64,000 nt of DNA from an uncultured bacterium. Lineage in GTDB: Bacteria; Bacteroidota; Bacteroidia; Bacteroidales; Bacteroidaceae. Below are positions 33,629 to 43,306 of the stretch, one piece after another (position 1 is the stretch's first letter; each line of letters opens with the position of its first letter). The position numbers were made by a program, and so were the translations under genes. Where the stretch lies: assembly GCA_905215555.1 (NCBI GenBank), contig CAJMQU010000006.1, forward strand, positions 62,001-126,000, written 5' to 3'. A model generated the notes under the pieces. The model was not told the origin of the DNA and did no database searches. It worked only from the letters and a program-made list of their open reading frames with translations.

Positions 33629-35506
33629 ATGAAAAAGACATTCATTATTTTCCTCTGTCTGATTGCTTTCGGATTACAGCAGAGTAATTCACAAACAAGC
33701 AGCACGCTTATTGAGAATACGGCACAGCCGGTAAAGGTTGTTTCTGTCAACGATTTCGGTTTGCGACCTAATAGCCGCATCAATGCCGTTCCTTATGTAC
33801 AGAAAGCCCTTGAAGTGTGCCGCAAACATCCGGGTTCTATCTTGAAGTTTCCTAAAGGAAGATATGATTTCTGGGCAGCGCACGCGGTAGAACGTGAATA
33901 TTATGAAACGAATACCTATGATAATAATCCCAAAACGCTTGCCATCGTTCTGGATGAAATTCAAGATGTAATGATTGACGGAGATAGTTCGGAATTTATC
34001 ATGCATGGACGTATGCAGCCTATAACGCTGCATCATTGTAAGAACATTACTTTACGTAATTTTTCGATTGATTGGGAGATTCCTTTGACTGCCCAAGGTA
34101 CGGTATTGAAGAAAACACCAGATTATATGGAAGTGGAAATTGACACCAAGCAGTATCCTTATATAATAGAAAATAATAATCTGATGTTTGTGGGCGAAGG
34201 CTGGAAGAGCAGGTGTTGGAGTATTATGCAGTTTGATCCTAAGACACATTTTGTATCCTATAATACCGGCGATAATATTGGTTGGAGGGCATACAAAACC
34301 GAAGAAGTACGTCCGGGGGTAGTGCGTATCTCCGACCCTAAAAATGAAATTAACCATTTGTGGCCTGTTGCAGGAACTTTGGTAGTGTTGCGCCATAGTG
34401 ATAGGGATCATGCCGGACTTTTCTTGTACCATAGTGAAAATGTTGTGATGGAACATCTCAATATATATCATACATGTGGATTGGGTGTGCTGTCACAATA
34501 CAGCAAGAATATTACGCTGGATGATGTGCATCTGAAGCCTAACTTCCGGAAGGGGCGTGTGTTCAGCGGACACGATGATGGTTTTCATTTTATGGGATGC
34601 AGTGGCTTGCTGAAAATCGAAAATTGCAGTTGGGCAGGATTAATGGATGATCCCATCAATATTCATGGTACTTGTTCGCGCATTATGGAGGTGCTTTCTC
34701 CTAACCGTATAAAATGCCGTTTCATGCAGGATATGAGCGCAGGAATGGAATGGGGACGTTCCGGTGAGAAAGTGGGTTTCATTGAGAATAAAACGATGCA
34801 TACTGTAGGCACAGGAACCATTACTAACTTCGACGTCATCAATAAAGCAGAGTTTATTGTGGAACTTTCCGAACCACTGTCGGCTGGTGTGGGGGCAGGC
34901 TATGCATTGGAAAACCTGACTTGTACTCCCGATGCTGAGATCCGGCACAACTATTTCGGTAGTTGCCGTGCCCGTGGTCTGTTGGTTTCTACTCCCGGAA
35001 AGGTGATTATTGAAGATAATGTATTCGATAGCAGTGGATCGGCTATCCTCATTGCCGGAGATGCAAATGCCTGGTACGAATCTGGTGCTGTAAAGGATGT
35101 GCTTATTCGTCATAACCAATTCTTATATCCTTGTAACTCGTCTCTTTATCAATTCTGTGAAGCGGTTATCAGTATTGACCCTGAGATTCCTGAACCGGAC
35201 GTACGTTCTCCTTATCACCGCAATATACGCATAGAAGAGAATACATTTAATCTTTTTGATTATCCGATACTTTTTGCCCGTTCGGTGGACGGACTGAGTT
35301 TCACTAACAACCTTTTGGTTCGCGATACGACTTATCAGCCTTACCATTATCGTAAAGCTGGTATTACGTTGGAAGCTTGCCGTAACGTACGCATAGGTAA
35401 AAACGTGGTGAATGGTGATGTCTTGGGACACGATGTAGTGCTTGAGAAAATGAAACCTTCTGATGTGAAATTCAGTAAGGAACGCTTCTTTAAGTTGATA
35501 AAGTAA
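33629..35506 (+). CDS. GH110 exo-alpha-1,3-galactosidase
   Basis: The 625-residue exported enzyme has a signal peptide (MKKTFIIFLCLIAFGLQQSNSQ) and a right-handed parallel beta-helix covering most of the protein. It has the pattern of Bacteroides GH110 enzymes: VVSVNDFGLRPNSRINAVPYVQKALEVCRKHPG, RGRVFSGHDDGFHFMGCSG, WAGLMDDPINIHGT and YFGSCRARGLLVSTPGKVIIEDNVF. Asp residues in GHDDG and MDDP are candidate catalytic acids. GH110 enzymes remove terminal alpha-1,3-galactose from blood-group B or linear B-type glycans. It is divergent from the sigma gene and sits before the anti-sigma gene, so it belongs to this locus. Confidence 0.85.
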   Translation: MKKTFIIFLCLIAFGLQQSNSQTSSTLIENTAQPVKVVSVNDFGLRPNSRINAVPYVQKALEVCRKHPGSILKFPKGRYDFWAAHAVEREYYETNTYDNNPKTLAIVLDEIQDVMIDGDSSEFIMHGRMQPITLHHCKNITLRNFSIDWEIPLTAQGTVLKKTPDYMEVEIDTKQYPYIIENNNLMFVGEGWKSRCWSIMQFDPKTHFVSYNTGDNIGWRAYKTEEVRPGVVRISDPKNEINHLWPVAGTLVVLRHSDRDHAGLFLYHSENVVMEHLNIYHTCGLGVLSQYSKNITLDDVHLKPNFRKGRVFSGHDDGFHFMGCSGLLKIENCSWAGLMDDPINIHGTCSRIMEVLSPNRIKCRFMQDMSAGMEWGRSGEKVGFIENKTMHTVGTGTITNFDVINKAEFIVELSEPLSAGVGAGYALENLTCTPDAEIRHNYFGSCRARGLLVSTPGKVIIEDNVFDSSGSAILIAGDANAWYESGAVKDVLIRHNQFLYPCNSSLYQFCEAVISIDPEIPEPDVRSPYHRNIRIEENTFNLFDYPILFARSVDGLSFTNNLLVRDTTYQPYHYRKAGITLEACRNVRIGKNVVNGDVLGHDVVLEKMKPSDVKFSKERFFKLIK

Positions 35507-35557
35507 ATACGCTGTTCTATTGCTATAGAAAATTATTATTAAAAATATTCTTAGCAA

Positions 35558-35592
35558 GAATGGGGGTATCTCCTGTTATCATGTGTATTTAT
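35558..35592 (+). promoter_or_regulatory. Candidate ECF-sigma promoter of FecR-SusCD operon
   Basis: GAATGGGGG (35558-35566), 14 bp, ATGTGTATTTAT (35581-35592), 30 bp before the FecR start; the twin of the element before GH110. It overlaps an ATTCTT-AGC-AAGAAT dyad (35547-35561) that could end GH110 transcription or bind a regulator. Confidence 0.6.
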
Positions 35593-35622
35593 TATAGACT
35601 GGTCTAAAAACAATAGGTACAA

Positions 35623-36567
35623 ATGGGAAAAGTAGGTGTGAATGAGCAACAAAAGCTCACGGAAAAGCTCCTTAAGGATGTCGCGACCCAAGAGGAGAAA
35701 CAACAACTGGCTGATACCGAAGCTGTGCAACGGCTTATGGAACGGCAGTGGCAACAGGCAGGAGAAGATGGTCCAGGCAAAGAGGTGGAAGAACGTATTT
35801 GGAACAATGTGCTGCAAAGCTGTGGGTTATTGCAACAAAAGAATGGCAGAAGGCTGCTTGTTACGTGGTCTGCAGCTTGTGTGGCAGTTTTGATGGTCTT
35901 GAGCGGATACTGGTTACTGAATATTCGGGAACAACCACTGGTATATGATGAAATATTCACTAGTGAACATCGTATGCTTTTATTGCCTGATAGCAGTAGA
36001 GTATGGATGCAGCCCGGAAGTTCTGTCAGATATGCCCACAACTTTGCAAAAGAACGTAAGGTTTGGTTTAAGGGAGATGCGACATTTGAGGTGGTTCGTA
36101 ATACAGTGCATCCATTTCGCGTTTACTTAAACGAAGCTTTTGTTGAAGTGAAAGGAACTGTGTTTCGGATTAATAGCTATGATGAGACCCGAAATGAGGT
36201 TACCTTGTTCAATGGACGTGTGGAACTTCATACTCCGTTGACGGGTAGAATTGTAACAATGAAGCCTAGTCAGCGTGCTATACTTGACTTGAATGATGTA
36301 GTGGAGATAAAAGATGTTAGCAACGTAGGCTGGCAAAACGGCCGATATAAATTTAATGATACCCGCCTTGATTCGTTGATGAATATAATCAACAGTCTAT
36401 ATGGTGTAAAGGTTAAATTGGCAACAGATGTTCCCGGCCATTATTTATTCAATGGTAGTATACGTTATGATGAACAACCTTCGGCTGTCATCGAAAAAAT
36501 ATGTTATAATTTAAATTTGAAATATTGCAAAGAAGACAATAGTATAATTATCTATAAGCCTGATTAA
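35623..36567 (+). CDS. FecR-family anti-sigma factor
   Basis: The 314-residue single-pass inner membrane protein has a cytoplasmic N-terminal helical part that would bind the ECF sigma factor (1-85). A membrane helix lies near 90-107 (ACVAVLMVLSGYWLL), then the periplasmic FecR domain (about 120-225, EHRMLLLPDSSRVWMQPGSSVRYA) and a C-terminal DUF4974-like domain (FNDTRLDSLMNIINSLYGVKV). In this system the STN domain of the linked SusC transporter contacts FecR when substrate is bound and releases the sigma factor. It is followed 45 bp later by susC, consistent with a co-regulated operon. Confidence 0.92.
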   Translation: MGKVGVNEQQKLTEKLLKDVATQEEKQQLADTEAVQRLMERQWQQAGEDGPGKEVEERIWNNVLQSCGLLQQKNGRRLLVTWSAACVAVLMVLSGYWLLNIREQPLVYDEIFTSEHRMLLLPDSSRVWMQPGSSVRYAHNFAKERKVWFKGDATFEVVRNTVHPFRVYLNEAFVEVKGTVFRINSYDETRNEVTLFNGRVELHTPLTGRIVTMKPSQRAILDLNDVVEIKDVSNVGWQNGRYKFNDTRLDSLMNIINSLYGVKVKLATDVPGHYLFNGSIRYDEQPSAVIEKICYNLNLKYCKEDNSIIIYKPD

Positions 36568-36612
36568 AAGATAAATAAATTAACCAGAAGTCTAATTTAA
36601 AAAAAGAAAAAC

Positions 36613-39600
36613 ATGAGAAAATGGTTTCAGAACTTCAGGGAGAGCCTACAGAAAAGTCTCTTCTTGTTATTGCTTCTTGTACCTGTTACTGTGCTTGCTG
36701 CGGGCGGACAAATAACCGTTAAAGGTAATTCGTTGACCCTTAAACAAGCTATTGAACAGATTGAAAAAAACAGTGATTACACTTTCTTTTACAAGACAGA
36801 AGATTTTAAAAATGTCCCTCCTCGCAATATGGATTATGTGGGAAGCATTGAAGAAGTCTTGAACGAAGTATTTAAGGGGAGTAATGTTAAGTATACCATT
36901 ACCGGTAATGATATTGCCCTGCGTGTGCAACGCGCTCCAACTGTACAACAGGAAAGTAGGAAGAAACGCACAGTAACTGGTACGGTTATGGATGCTAACA
37001 CAAAAGAAACACTGATTGGTGCCAACGTTAAAGTGAAAGGCAGTGATACAGGTACGATTACCGATGTGGATGGTAATTTCAGTATTGAAGTTACCAGTGG
37101 CAAAGAAGTATTGGTTGTATCATACATTGGCTATAAGACGGTAGAGAGAGTAGTTGAGGATATGGGGGTCATTCACTTTGAGTTGCCTTCTGATTCCGAA
37201 CTGCTGAATGAAGTTGTGGTGGTAGGTTTTGGTACGCAGAAGAAAGTATCTGTCGTAGGTTCTATCACTAACATCAAAGCTTCCTCCTTGAAAACTCCTT
37301 CTTCTTCGCTGAACAGTACATTCGGCGGGCGTTTGGCTGGTGTTATCTCTACGACCTCCAGTGGTGAGCCTGGAAAGAATACCAGCGATTTTTATATTCG
37401 TGGTATCGGAACTTTTGGTGGACGAGCTACTCCGCTCATAATGCTGGACGGCGTGGAAATTTCGTCTAATGACCTAAATTATATTCCGGCGGAGAGCATT
37501 GAAAGTTTCTCCATTTTGAAAGATGCGTCTGCGACTGCTATTTATGGCGCACGTGGTGCGAACGGTGTAATGTTGGTAACAACTAAGGTAGGTACGGAAA
37601 ATGAAAAGACACGTATAAATGTCAGCGTGGAGAATTCTTTCAATTTACCAATGAGTTTTCCTGAATTTGCAGATGGGGTAACCTACATGGAAATGTATAA
37701 TGAGGCTACATATACCCGTACAGGTAACTATGTCGGTTTACCTTATACACAAGAACAAATTAATAATACCCGAGTTGGCTTGAACCCTTATGTTTATCCT
37801 AATGTGGACTGGAAGGCTCTTATGTTTAAAGATATGTCTTTGAGCCAGCGTGCCAATGTCAATATTCAGGGAGGTGGTTCTAAAGCGAACTATTACCTAA
37901 GTTTGCAGGTGAACCATGATACGGGTGTGCTGAATACTAAAAAGACTTATTCGTTTGACAATAACGTAAATGTTTGGGGATATACTTTCCAAAGCAATGT
38001 AGACTATAAAATAACCCCGACTACCAAAGTTGGTCTGCGTATGAATGCGCAAATGCGCACCGGTACCGGTCCTCATACTTCTACTTCTGATCTGTTTAAG
38101 GAAATGCTGAACGCTAACCCTGTAACTTTTCCCGCTTTTTATCCCAGTGGTGTGGATGCTGCAGGGGAAGATCACATGCTGTTTGGTAATCGTTTTCGTG
38201 TAGGTGAACTTACCTATACTAATCCCTATGCCGATATGTTGACTACTTATGGAGAGAATCTTGAAAGTACTATCCTGGCTACTGTGGATTTTGAACAAAA
38301 ACTGGATTTCATTACTAAAGGTTTGAAACTGAAAGGACTCGTCAGCTTTAAGAACTGGTCGAAATCTTACTTTAACCGTACCATACAACCCTATTACTAT
38401 ACTGCTGCCAACTCTAGCTACAGCCCGTATGATCCGGTTGCTGCTAACTATACATTGGAACGTGTGGGGACAAGCGGTACAGATTATATCGTACAATCTG
38501 CTCCGGAAAAAAATGGTGACCGGACTTTCCAGTTCCAGGCTTCATTAGAATGGGCGCGTAACTTCGGCGGCGTACATGACCTTTCAGCTATGTTGCTCTA
38601 TTTGCAACGTGAATATCGTATTGATGCGCTTCCTACACGTAATCAGGGGATTTCCGGTCGTGTGACTTATGCTTATGATCAACGATATTTGTTTGAGGCC
38701 AACTTTGGTTATAATGGTACTGAACGTCTTGCTGCCGGACACCGTTTCGAGATTTTTCCTTCTTTCGCTGCGGGCTGGGTCATTAGCAATGAAAAATTCT
38801 TTGAACCCCTGTCGCAGGTTGTTACTAACTTAAAAGTACGTGGCTCATGGGGATTGGTTGGTAATGATGAAACCGGTCTGGAAGACATCCGTACTGGAGT
38901 AAAAGGGCCTCACTTCATTTATCTAGACGATGTATCCATTAATAATTCAAATACCGGTTTTACTACCGGTGTGGATATGAATACCACTTATTATGGTCCT
39001 CTGATTAACCAATATGGAACAAGAGATGCGACTTGGGAACGCTCTTCCAAAGCTAATATCGGTCTTGATTTGGAATTGTTCAGCAAGCTCTCTCTTACTT
39101 TTGATATTTTTCAGGATAAGCGTAGTAACATTTTGCTTCGCCGTGAACGTTTCCCGGAATACATGGGATATAATTCGGGAAAACCTTGGGCATCTGTTGG
39201 TAAAGTACAGAATAAAGGTTTGGAATTGTCTGTAAACTATACAGAAGATCTGACAAAGGACATTTCTATAGATTTGCGCGGTACTTTTACTTTCAATAAG
39301 GCCAAAATGATTTATTCCGATGAACCTACCTATGAATTGGAATATCGCCGTAAAGACGGTAAGGCACTTAATGGAACATGGGGATACGTAGCCGAACGTT
39401 TTTTTGTAGACCAAGCTGATATTGACAATAGTCCGACACAGCGATTTGGCAACTCACCGATGCCTGGTGACCTCAAATATAAAGATTTGAATGGCGATGG
39501 CATGATTGATGAATCGGATATGTGTGAGATTTCACCTTATGGAGGCACTCCAGGCATTATGTACGGTTTTGGTACCACGATACGTTACAAGAAGTTTGAT

Positions 39601-39990
39601 ATTGGCGTATTCTTCCAAGGGGCTGCACAACGTACCATCATGATTAGTGGAATTCATCCGTTTGGTAATATGAAAAAGAACGTATTGCAATTTATTGCTG
39701 ATGATTATTGGACAGAAGAAAACCCGAATCCCAATGCAGCCTATCCTCGTCTGGACTATCGTGAAGAAGCTAATAATAATAGAAATGCCAGCACATATTG
39801 GATGAGAAATGGTTCCTATCTGCGTTTCAAAAATGCAGAAATCGGCTATAATTTTAAGTTTGGCCGTGTGTTCCTGACCGGAGAAAATCTGTTGACCTTC
39901 AGTCCGTTCAAGTTGTGGGATCCTGAGTTGGCATGGTACTCTTATCCATTGTCACGTACGTTCAATATCGGTATCAAACTGAACTTCTAA
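36613..39990 (+). CDS. SusC/RagA TonB-linked outer membrane transporter with STN domain
   Basis: The 1125-residue outer membrane transporter has an N-terminal signal region (about 14-32) and an STN domain (34-105, LKQAIEQIEKNSDYTFFYKTEDF) for contact with FecR. A carboxypeptidase-D-like domain follows (118-190, VTGTVMDANTKETLIGANVKVKG), then the plug with ILKDASATAIYGARGANGVMLVTTK, and a C-terminal barrel ending in an aromatic strand (FNIGIKLNF). It imports oligosaccharides bound by the SusD partner, with energy from TonB. The STN domain fits the sigma/anti-sigma control seen here. It is followed by susD after 38 bp. Confidence 0.95.
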   Translation: MRKWFQNFRESLQKSLFLLLLLVPVTVLAAGGQITVKGNSLTLKQAIEQIEKNSDYTFFYKTEDFKNVPPRNMDYVGSIEEVLNEVFKGSNVKYTITGNDIALRVQRAPTVQQESRKKRTVTGTVMDANTKETLIGANVKVKGSDTGTITDVDGNFSIEVTSGKEVLVVSYIGYKTVERVVEDMGVIHFELPSDSELLNEVVVVGFGTQKKVSVVGSITNIKASSLKTPSSSLNSTFGGRLAGVISTTSSGEPGKNTSDFYIRGIGTFGGRATPLIMLDGVEISSNDLNYIPAESIESFSILKDASATAIYGARGANGVMLVTTKVGTENEKTRINVSVENSFNLPMSFPEFADGVTYMEMYNEATYTRTGNYVGLPYTQEQINNTRVGLNPYVYPNVDWKALMFKDMSLSQRANVNIQGGGSKANYYLSLQVNHDTGVLNTKKTYSFDNNVNVWGYTFQSNVDYKITPTTKVGLRMNAQMRTGTGPHTSTSDLFKEMLNANPVTFPAFYPSGVDAAGEDHMLFGNRFRVGELTYTNPYADMLTTYGENLESTILATVDFEQKLDFITKGLKLKGLVSFKNWSKSYFNRTIQPYYYTAANSSYSPYDPVAANYTLERVGTSGTDYIVQSAPEKNGDRTFQFQASLEWARNFGGVHDLSAMLLYLQREYRIDALPTRNQGISGRVTYAYDQRYLFEANFGYNGTERLAAGHRFEIFPSFAAGWVISNEKFFEPLSQVVTNLKVRGSWGLVGNDETGLEDIRTGVKGPHFIYLDDVSINNSNTGFTTGVDMNTTYYGPLINQYGTRDATWERSSKANIGLDLELFSKLSLTFDIFQDKRSNILLRRERFPEYMGYNSGKPWASVGKVQNKGLELSVNYTEDLTKDISIDLRGTFTFNKAKMIYSDEPTYELEYRRKDGKALNGTWGYVAERFFVDQADIDNSPTQRFGNSPMPGDLKYKDLNGDGMIDESDMCEISPYGGTPGIMYGFGTTIRYKKFDIGVFFQGAAQRTIMISGIHPFGNMKKNVLQFIADDYWTEENPNPNAAYPRLDYREEANNNRNASTYWMRNGSYLRFKNAEIGYNFKFGRVFLTGENLLTFSPFKLWDPELAWYSYPLSRTFNIGIKLNF

Positions 39991-40028
39991 AATGAAAGCA
40001 TTAGTATAATATATAAAATAGTAAGACA

Positions 40029-41984
40029 ATGAAAAAAAATATATTCAATAAGTTCGTTATCTGTGTGCTCATCATAACCGGCAGCTTGGTATCTTGTGAT
40101 TATCTAGATGTTGTGCCTATGGAGCAACCTGATATTGATGATGCAACCAGAAAGCCTGAACTGACTCTTGGTTACTTATATTCTTGTTACCACGGTTTGT
40201 ATAACTGGAATCCGGTAGATTATTATAATGAAGATGTTGCTTCTACCGATGAGTATGTACTACCGCCTAACTGGAATGGTAATGCTTATAATATTCAAAC
40301 CAACCAGCGTTCGTCCGCTACAGGTGGTGACTGGACGTGGCGTTACTGTGGTTATGATCCGATCCGTACCTGTTTTCTCTTTTTGGAGGCATTGCAGAAT
40401 GCACCCGGATTAACGGATGAACAAAGAACTACATGGGGAGCTGAAGCAAAGTTCCTGGTGGCTTACTACCATTTCATGGTACTACGCAAGTATGGGCCAT
40501 GTCCCATTATGGACCATGCTTATGAACCAGGTACTTTGCCCAGCGAAATGCCGGGGCGTTCACACTTTGATGTGGTTACAAATTACATTGTAAGCCTTAT
40601 AGACGAAGCTATGCCCAATTTGCCGGATAGATGGATGGAAGGTGATTGGGGACGTGCAGACAAAGTGGTTGCTAAAGCAGTGAAAGCTCGTGTATTGCTG
40701 ACTGCTGCTTCTCCTCAATGGAATGGCAATACTTTATATGAATCTGGAAAACTGAAATGGGAAAATACAAAATGGGAAACAGAAGGTTATGGAAAACAAC
40801 TGGTTAGTCCGGAGTATTCTGAACAAAAATGGATTGATGCTCGTGCTGCTTGTGAAGAAGCATTGAACTTTGCTCTTACTCAAGGCCTGTCTCTCTATCA
40901 AAATAGTGATTTCGATGAATTGAAGGATCTTCCGGAGAATTTCACTGACGATCAACGGGATTTCATGAAGTATGTACTTCGTATGCGTTATGCTTTGTTG
41001 TCACGTGCCAACTCTACTGGCAAATGCCAGGAAGTGGTATGGGGAATTGCTCCTCAAGGTAGTATTTTAATGGGTAGTTTACCTCGCAGAATGTTTAAGA
41101 TGACAGATGGTAACTGGAAAGATGGATGGTCCGGTGTGTCACCTACATTGAATGCTATACAGATGTTTTATACCAAGAATGGAAAATTGCCTTCCGAAGA
41201 TACCGAATTTTATCCTCAGAGTGAATGGTATAATCTGGCCGGAAGTACTATTCTTGAAAAAGAGCCCTCTTATGCAGCTGCAATTGATGCGGATGAAGTT
41301 ATCAAATTGAATACGATGCGTGAACCACGTTTCTATGCCTGGTTAGCTTTTAATGGTGGTGAGATGGGAACGAAATTGGTAGGTGGTAAGCCACTTACTC
41401 TTTACATGAGAGATGCCGAGTTGCAGGGATGGCGCAACGAACGCGACTACTGTTATACAGGCTATCTCTGCCAGAAATGGATACATCCGGCATTATCATT
41501 TACCATAAGTAACGGAAGTGATAATTCAGGAACATATTCATCGCCTCGTCCGCTGATCCGTGTGGCCGAATTGTATTTGAATCTTGCGGAATGTGAAGCT
41601 GCTTTGAAGCATACGGACGCCTGCCTGAAGGCTATCAATCCTGTACGCCTTCGCGCCGGTATCCCTGCTTTGAAAGAATCGGATATCACTGCCGGTAAAA
41701 GTGCAACGGATTGGGTACGTAATGAGCGTTTTATCGAGTTTTATGGAGAAGGAATCCGTTTCTACGATGTGCGTCGCTGGATGGAAGGAAAGAAATATTT
41801 CAATGGTCCGTATTTAGGTTTAAATATGGCCGAAGTACAGGATCCGACCTTGGAACAGTTCAATAAGCCGGTAGTCATTTCCCAATATGAAGAAGTGGAG
41901 TGGGATGATCGCTTATATCTGATGCCTCTGTACTTCAATGAAGTGGATAAGAGTGATAGTATGATTCAAGCACCGGGCTATTAA
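40029..41984 (+). CDS. SusD/RagB glycan-binding lipoprotein
   Basis: The 651-residue surface lipoprotein has the lipobox LVSC at the end of the signal peptide (C24), then the SusD fold with N-terminal TPR-like helices (ETRKPE...LTLGYLYSCYHGLYNW, AEAKFLVAYYHFMVLRKYGPCPI) and the C-terminal RPLIRVAELYLNLAECEAAL and NERFIEFYGEGIRFYDVRRW blocks. It caps the SusC barrel and selects the imported oligosaccharide. It is large for the family (usually 500-650). It lies between susC and a second surface lipoprotein gene. Confidence 0.95.
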   Translation: MKKNIFNKFVICVLIITGSLVSCDYLDVVPMEQPDIDDATRKPELTLGYLYSCYHGLYNWNPVDYYNEDVASTDEYVLPPNWNGNAYNIQTNQRSSATGGDWTWRYCGYDPIRTCFLFLEALQNAPGLTDEQRTTWGAEAKFLVAYYHFMVLRKYGPCPIMDHAYEPGTLPSEMPGRSHFDVVTNYIVSLIDEAMPNLPDRWMEGDWGRADKVVAKAVKARVLLTAASPQWNGNTLYESGKLKWENTKWETEGYGKQLVSPEYSEQKWIDARAACEEALNFALTQGLSLYQNSDFDELKDLPENFTDDQRDFMKYVLRMRYALLSRANSTGKCQEVVWGIAPQGSILMGSLPRRMFKMTDGNWKDGWSGVSPTLNAIQMFYTKNGKLPSEDTEFYPQSEWYNLAGSTILEKEPSYAAAIDADEVIKLNTMREPRFYAWLAFNGGEMGTKLVGGKPLTLYMRDAELQGWRNERDYCYTGYLCQKWIHPALSFTISNGSDNSGTYSSPRPLIRVAELYLNLAECEAALKHTDACLKAINPVRLRAGIPALKESDITAGKSATDWVRNERFIEFYGEGIRFYDVRRWMEGKKYFNGPYLGLNMAEVQDPTLEQFNKPVVISQYEEVEWDDRLYLMPLYFNEVDKSDSMIQAPGY

Positions 41985-42014
41985 TTATGAAATAATTTAA
42001 ATCAGAAAAGTATT

Positions 42015-43217
42015 ATGAAAAAATATATATATGCAATGTGGATGCTTGCGGTATGTTTGGTAGGCGGAGCATCGTTTATTGGTTGCTCGGATGATGAGGA
42101 TTTTCCGAACAAGCCACAAAAGATAGATATTGAGCAAGCTATTGTATTGACCCCTGTTAACGGAGGAGTAGAAGTAGACTGGACCCCGAATCCTGCCGAT
42201 GAGAATTTTGTATTTCTTCATATCTCGTTTACAAATCAGGATGGAGAGACTTGCCGTTACAGTTTAAGTCGCTACAATAGTAACTTAGTGGTGCCCGAAT
42301 GGACTGACATAGAAGGAAATGTCACTCCTAATCCTAACCGGACAGCAAATATTACTATAACCAATTTGGTGAATCAAGAATATGCATTACATTTTGCCGG
42401 TTATAATAATACAAATGAAAGTATTGATCTTGGTAGTCGCACGGTTACGCCGCTTGATTATAAGCAGTGTGCTCCGGACAGTATATATGCCGTCAGTGTG
42501 AAGAGTGCTTCTGAAAATATGATCAAGTTAGAGTGGAAAGAAGTGCCACACAAATCGGGCTCAACGACCAAAGGCGTACGCTTTGTATTTACTAATGTAA
42601 AAAATGGCAAAGTCGTAACGAAAGAATATGAGTTGGGAGTACGTCGCGATGAATTCAAAATGGAGGAAGAAGGAAGCTATAAGGTTACTTACGGCACTTT
42701 CTCTGAACTGGGGAAAGAAGTAACCAAAACTCTGAGCAAAGAACTGATTGTGGGTACATCACTTCCTGTTGAATTCTGGACGAAGGAAGAAAGAGCAGGC
42801 TGGACTATAACAGGGTGTACCGAGCAGGTTGACTATGAAGATGGTCATTTCACCAATATGCTGGACGGAAATCCTGCAACTTACTGGCATAGTGCATGGG
42901 CTCCTGAGGATGCTGAACTGCCTCACTATTTCATTGTTGACATCCAAAAATCGATGACAGTTGAAAGTTGTTTGTTCCTGCAAAGAAATCAGGCTGACCG
43001 CCAAGTGACTGAGATTGCTGTTTATGTAAGTGATGATAATGAATCTTGGGGTGAGGCTGTATATCGAGGAGAATTGCAAACAGGCACAAATGACAATTGT
43101 GTGAAACAGTCTGTAGAATTGTCTCCTAAGCAAGGACGCTATATTAAAGTAGAAACGATAGCCGGTACAGGCGGTAATTTCCATTGTATGTCGGAATTTG
43201 GTATCATAGCGAGATAA
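42015..43217 (+). CDS. Surface lipoprotein with C-terminal F5/8C (CBM32-like) domain
   Basis: The 400-residue lipoprotein has a lipobox (FIGC, C24), followed by an acidic surface-export-like run (SDDEDF). Two Ig/fibronectin-like repeats follow (about 40-155 and 156-250). The C-terminal discoidin/F5-8C domain (about 260-400) has the core ATYWHSAWAPEDAELPHYFIVDI and RYIKVETIAGTGG. Its place after susD suggests a surface glycan-binding protein (SusE/F position), with the F5/8C module binding galactose-type sugars, as CBM32 often does. A hairpin with a T tract follows the gene and may set its level apart from the enzymes downstream. Confidence 0.8.
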   Translation: MKKYIYAMWMLAVCLVGGASFIGCSDDEDFPNKPQKIDIEQAIVLTPVNGGVEVDWTPNPADENFVFLHISFTNQDGETCRYSLSRYNSNLVVPEWTDIEGNVTPNPNRTANITITNLVNQEYALHFAGYNNTNESIDLGSRTVTPLDYKQCAPDSIYAVSVKSASENMIKLEWKEVPHKSGSTTKGVRFVFTNVKNGKVVTKEYELGVRRDEFKMEEEGSYKVTYGTFSELGKEVTKTLSKELIVGTSLPVEFWTKEERAGWTITGCTEQVDYEDGHFTNMLDGNPATYWHSAWAPEDAELPHYFIVDIQKSMTVESCLFLQRNQADRQVTEIAVYVSDDNESWGEAVYRGELQTGTNDNCVKQSVELSPKQGRYIKVETIAGTGGNFHCMSEFGIIAR

Positions 43218-43238
43218 TAATCCGATTCTATATCTCTG

Positions 43239-43282
43239 AAGAGGGAGGGCTCTTTATTTTTGAAGATAACTCCCTCTTTTTT
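43239..43282 (+). terminator. Intra-locus terminator or attenuator
   Basis: AAGAGGGAG (43239-43247) pairs perfectly with CTCCCTCTT (43270-43278), followed by a T run to 43282. It lies 22 bp after the lipoprotein stop and 25 bp before the M60 gene, so it would reduce readthrough from the transport genes into the enzyme genes. Confidence 0.7.
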
Positions 43283-43306
43283 ATTTTACTTTAAAAAATA
43301 TGATTT

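Noticed and set aside
42015..43217. Second SusD homologue
   Set aside because: The protein lacks the TPR-like helices of SusD and is made of Ig-like and F5/8C beta domains.
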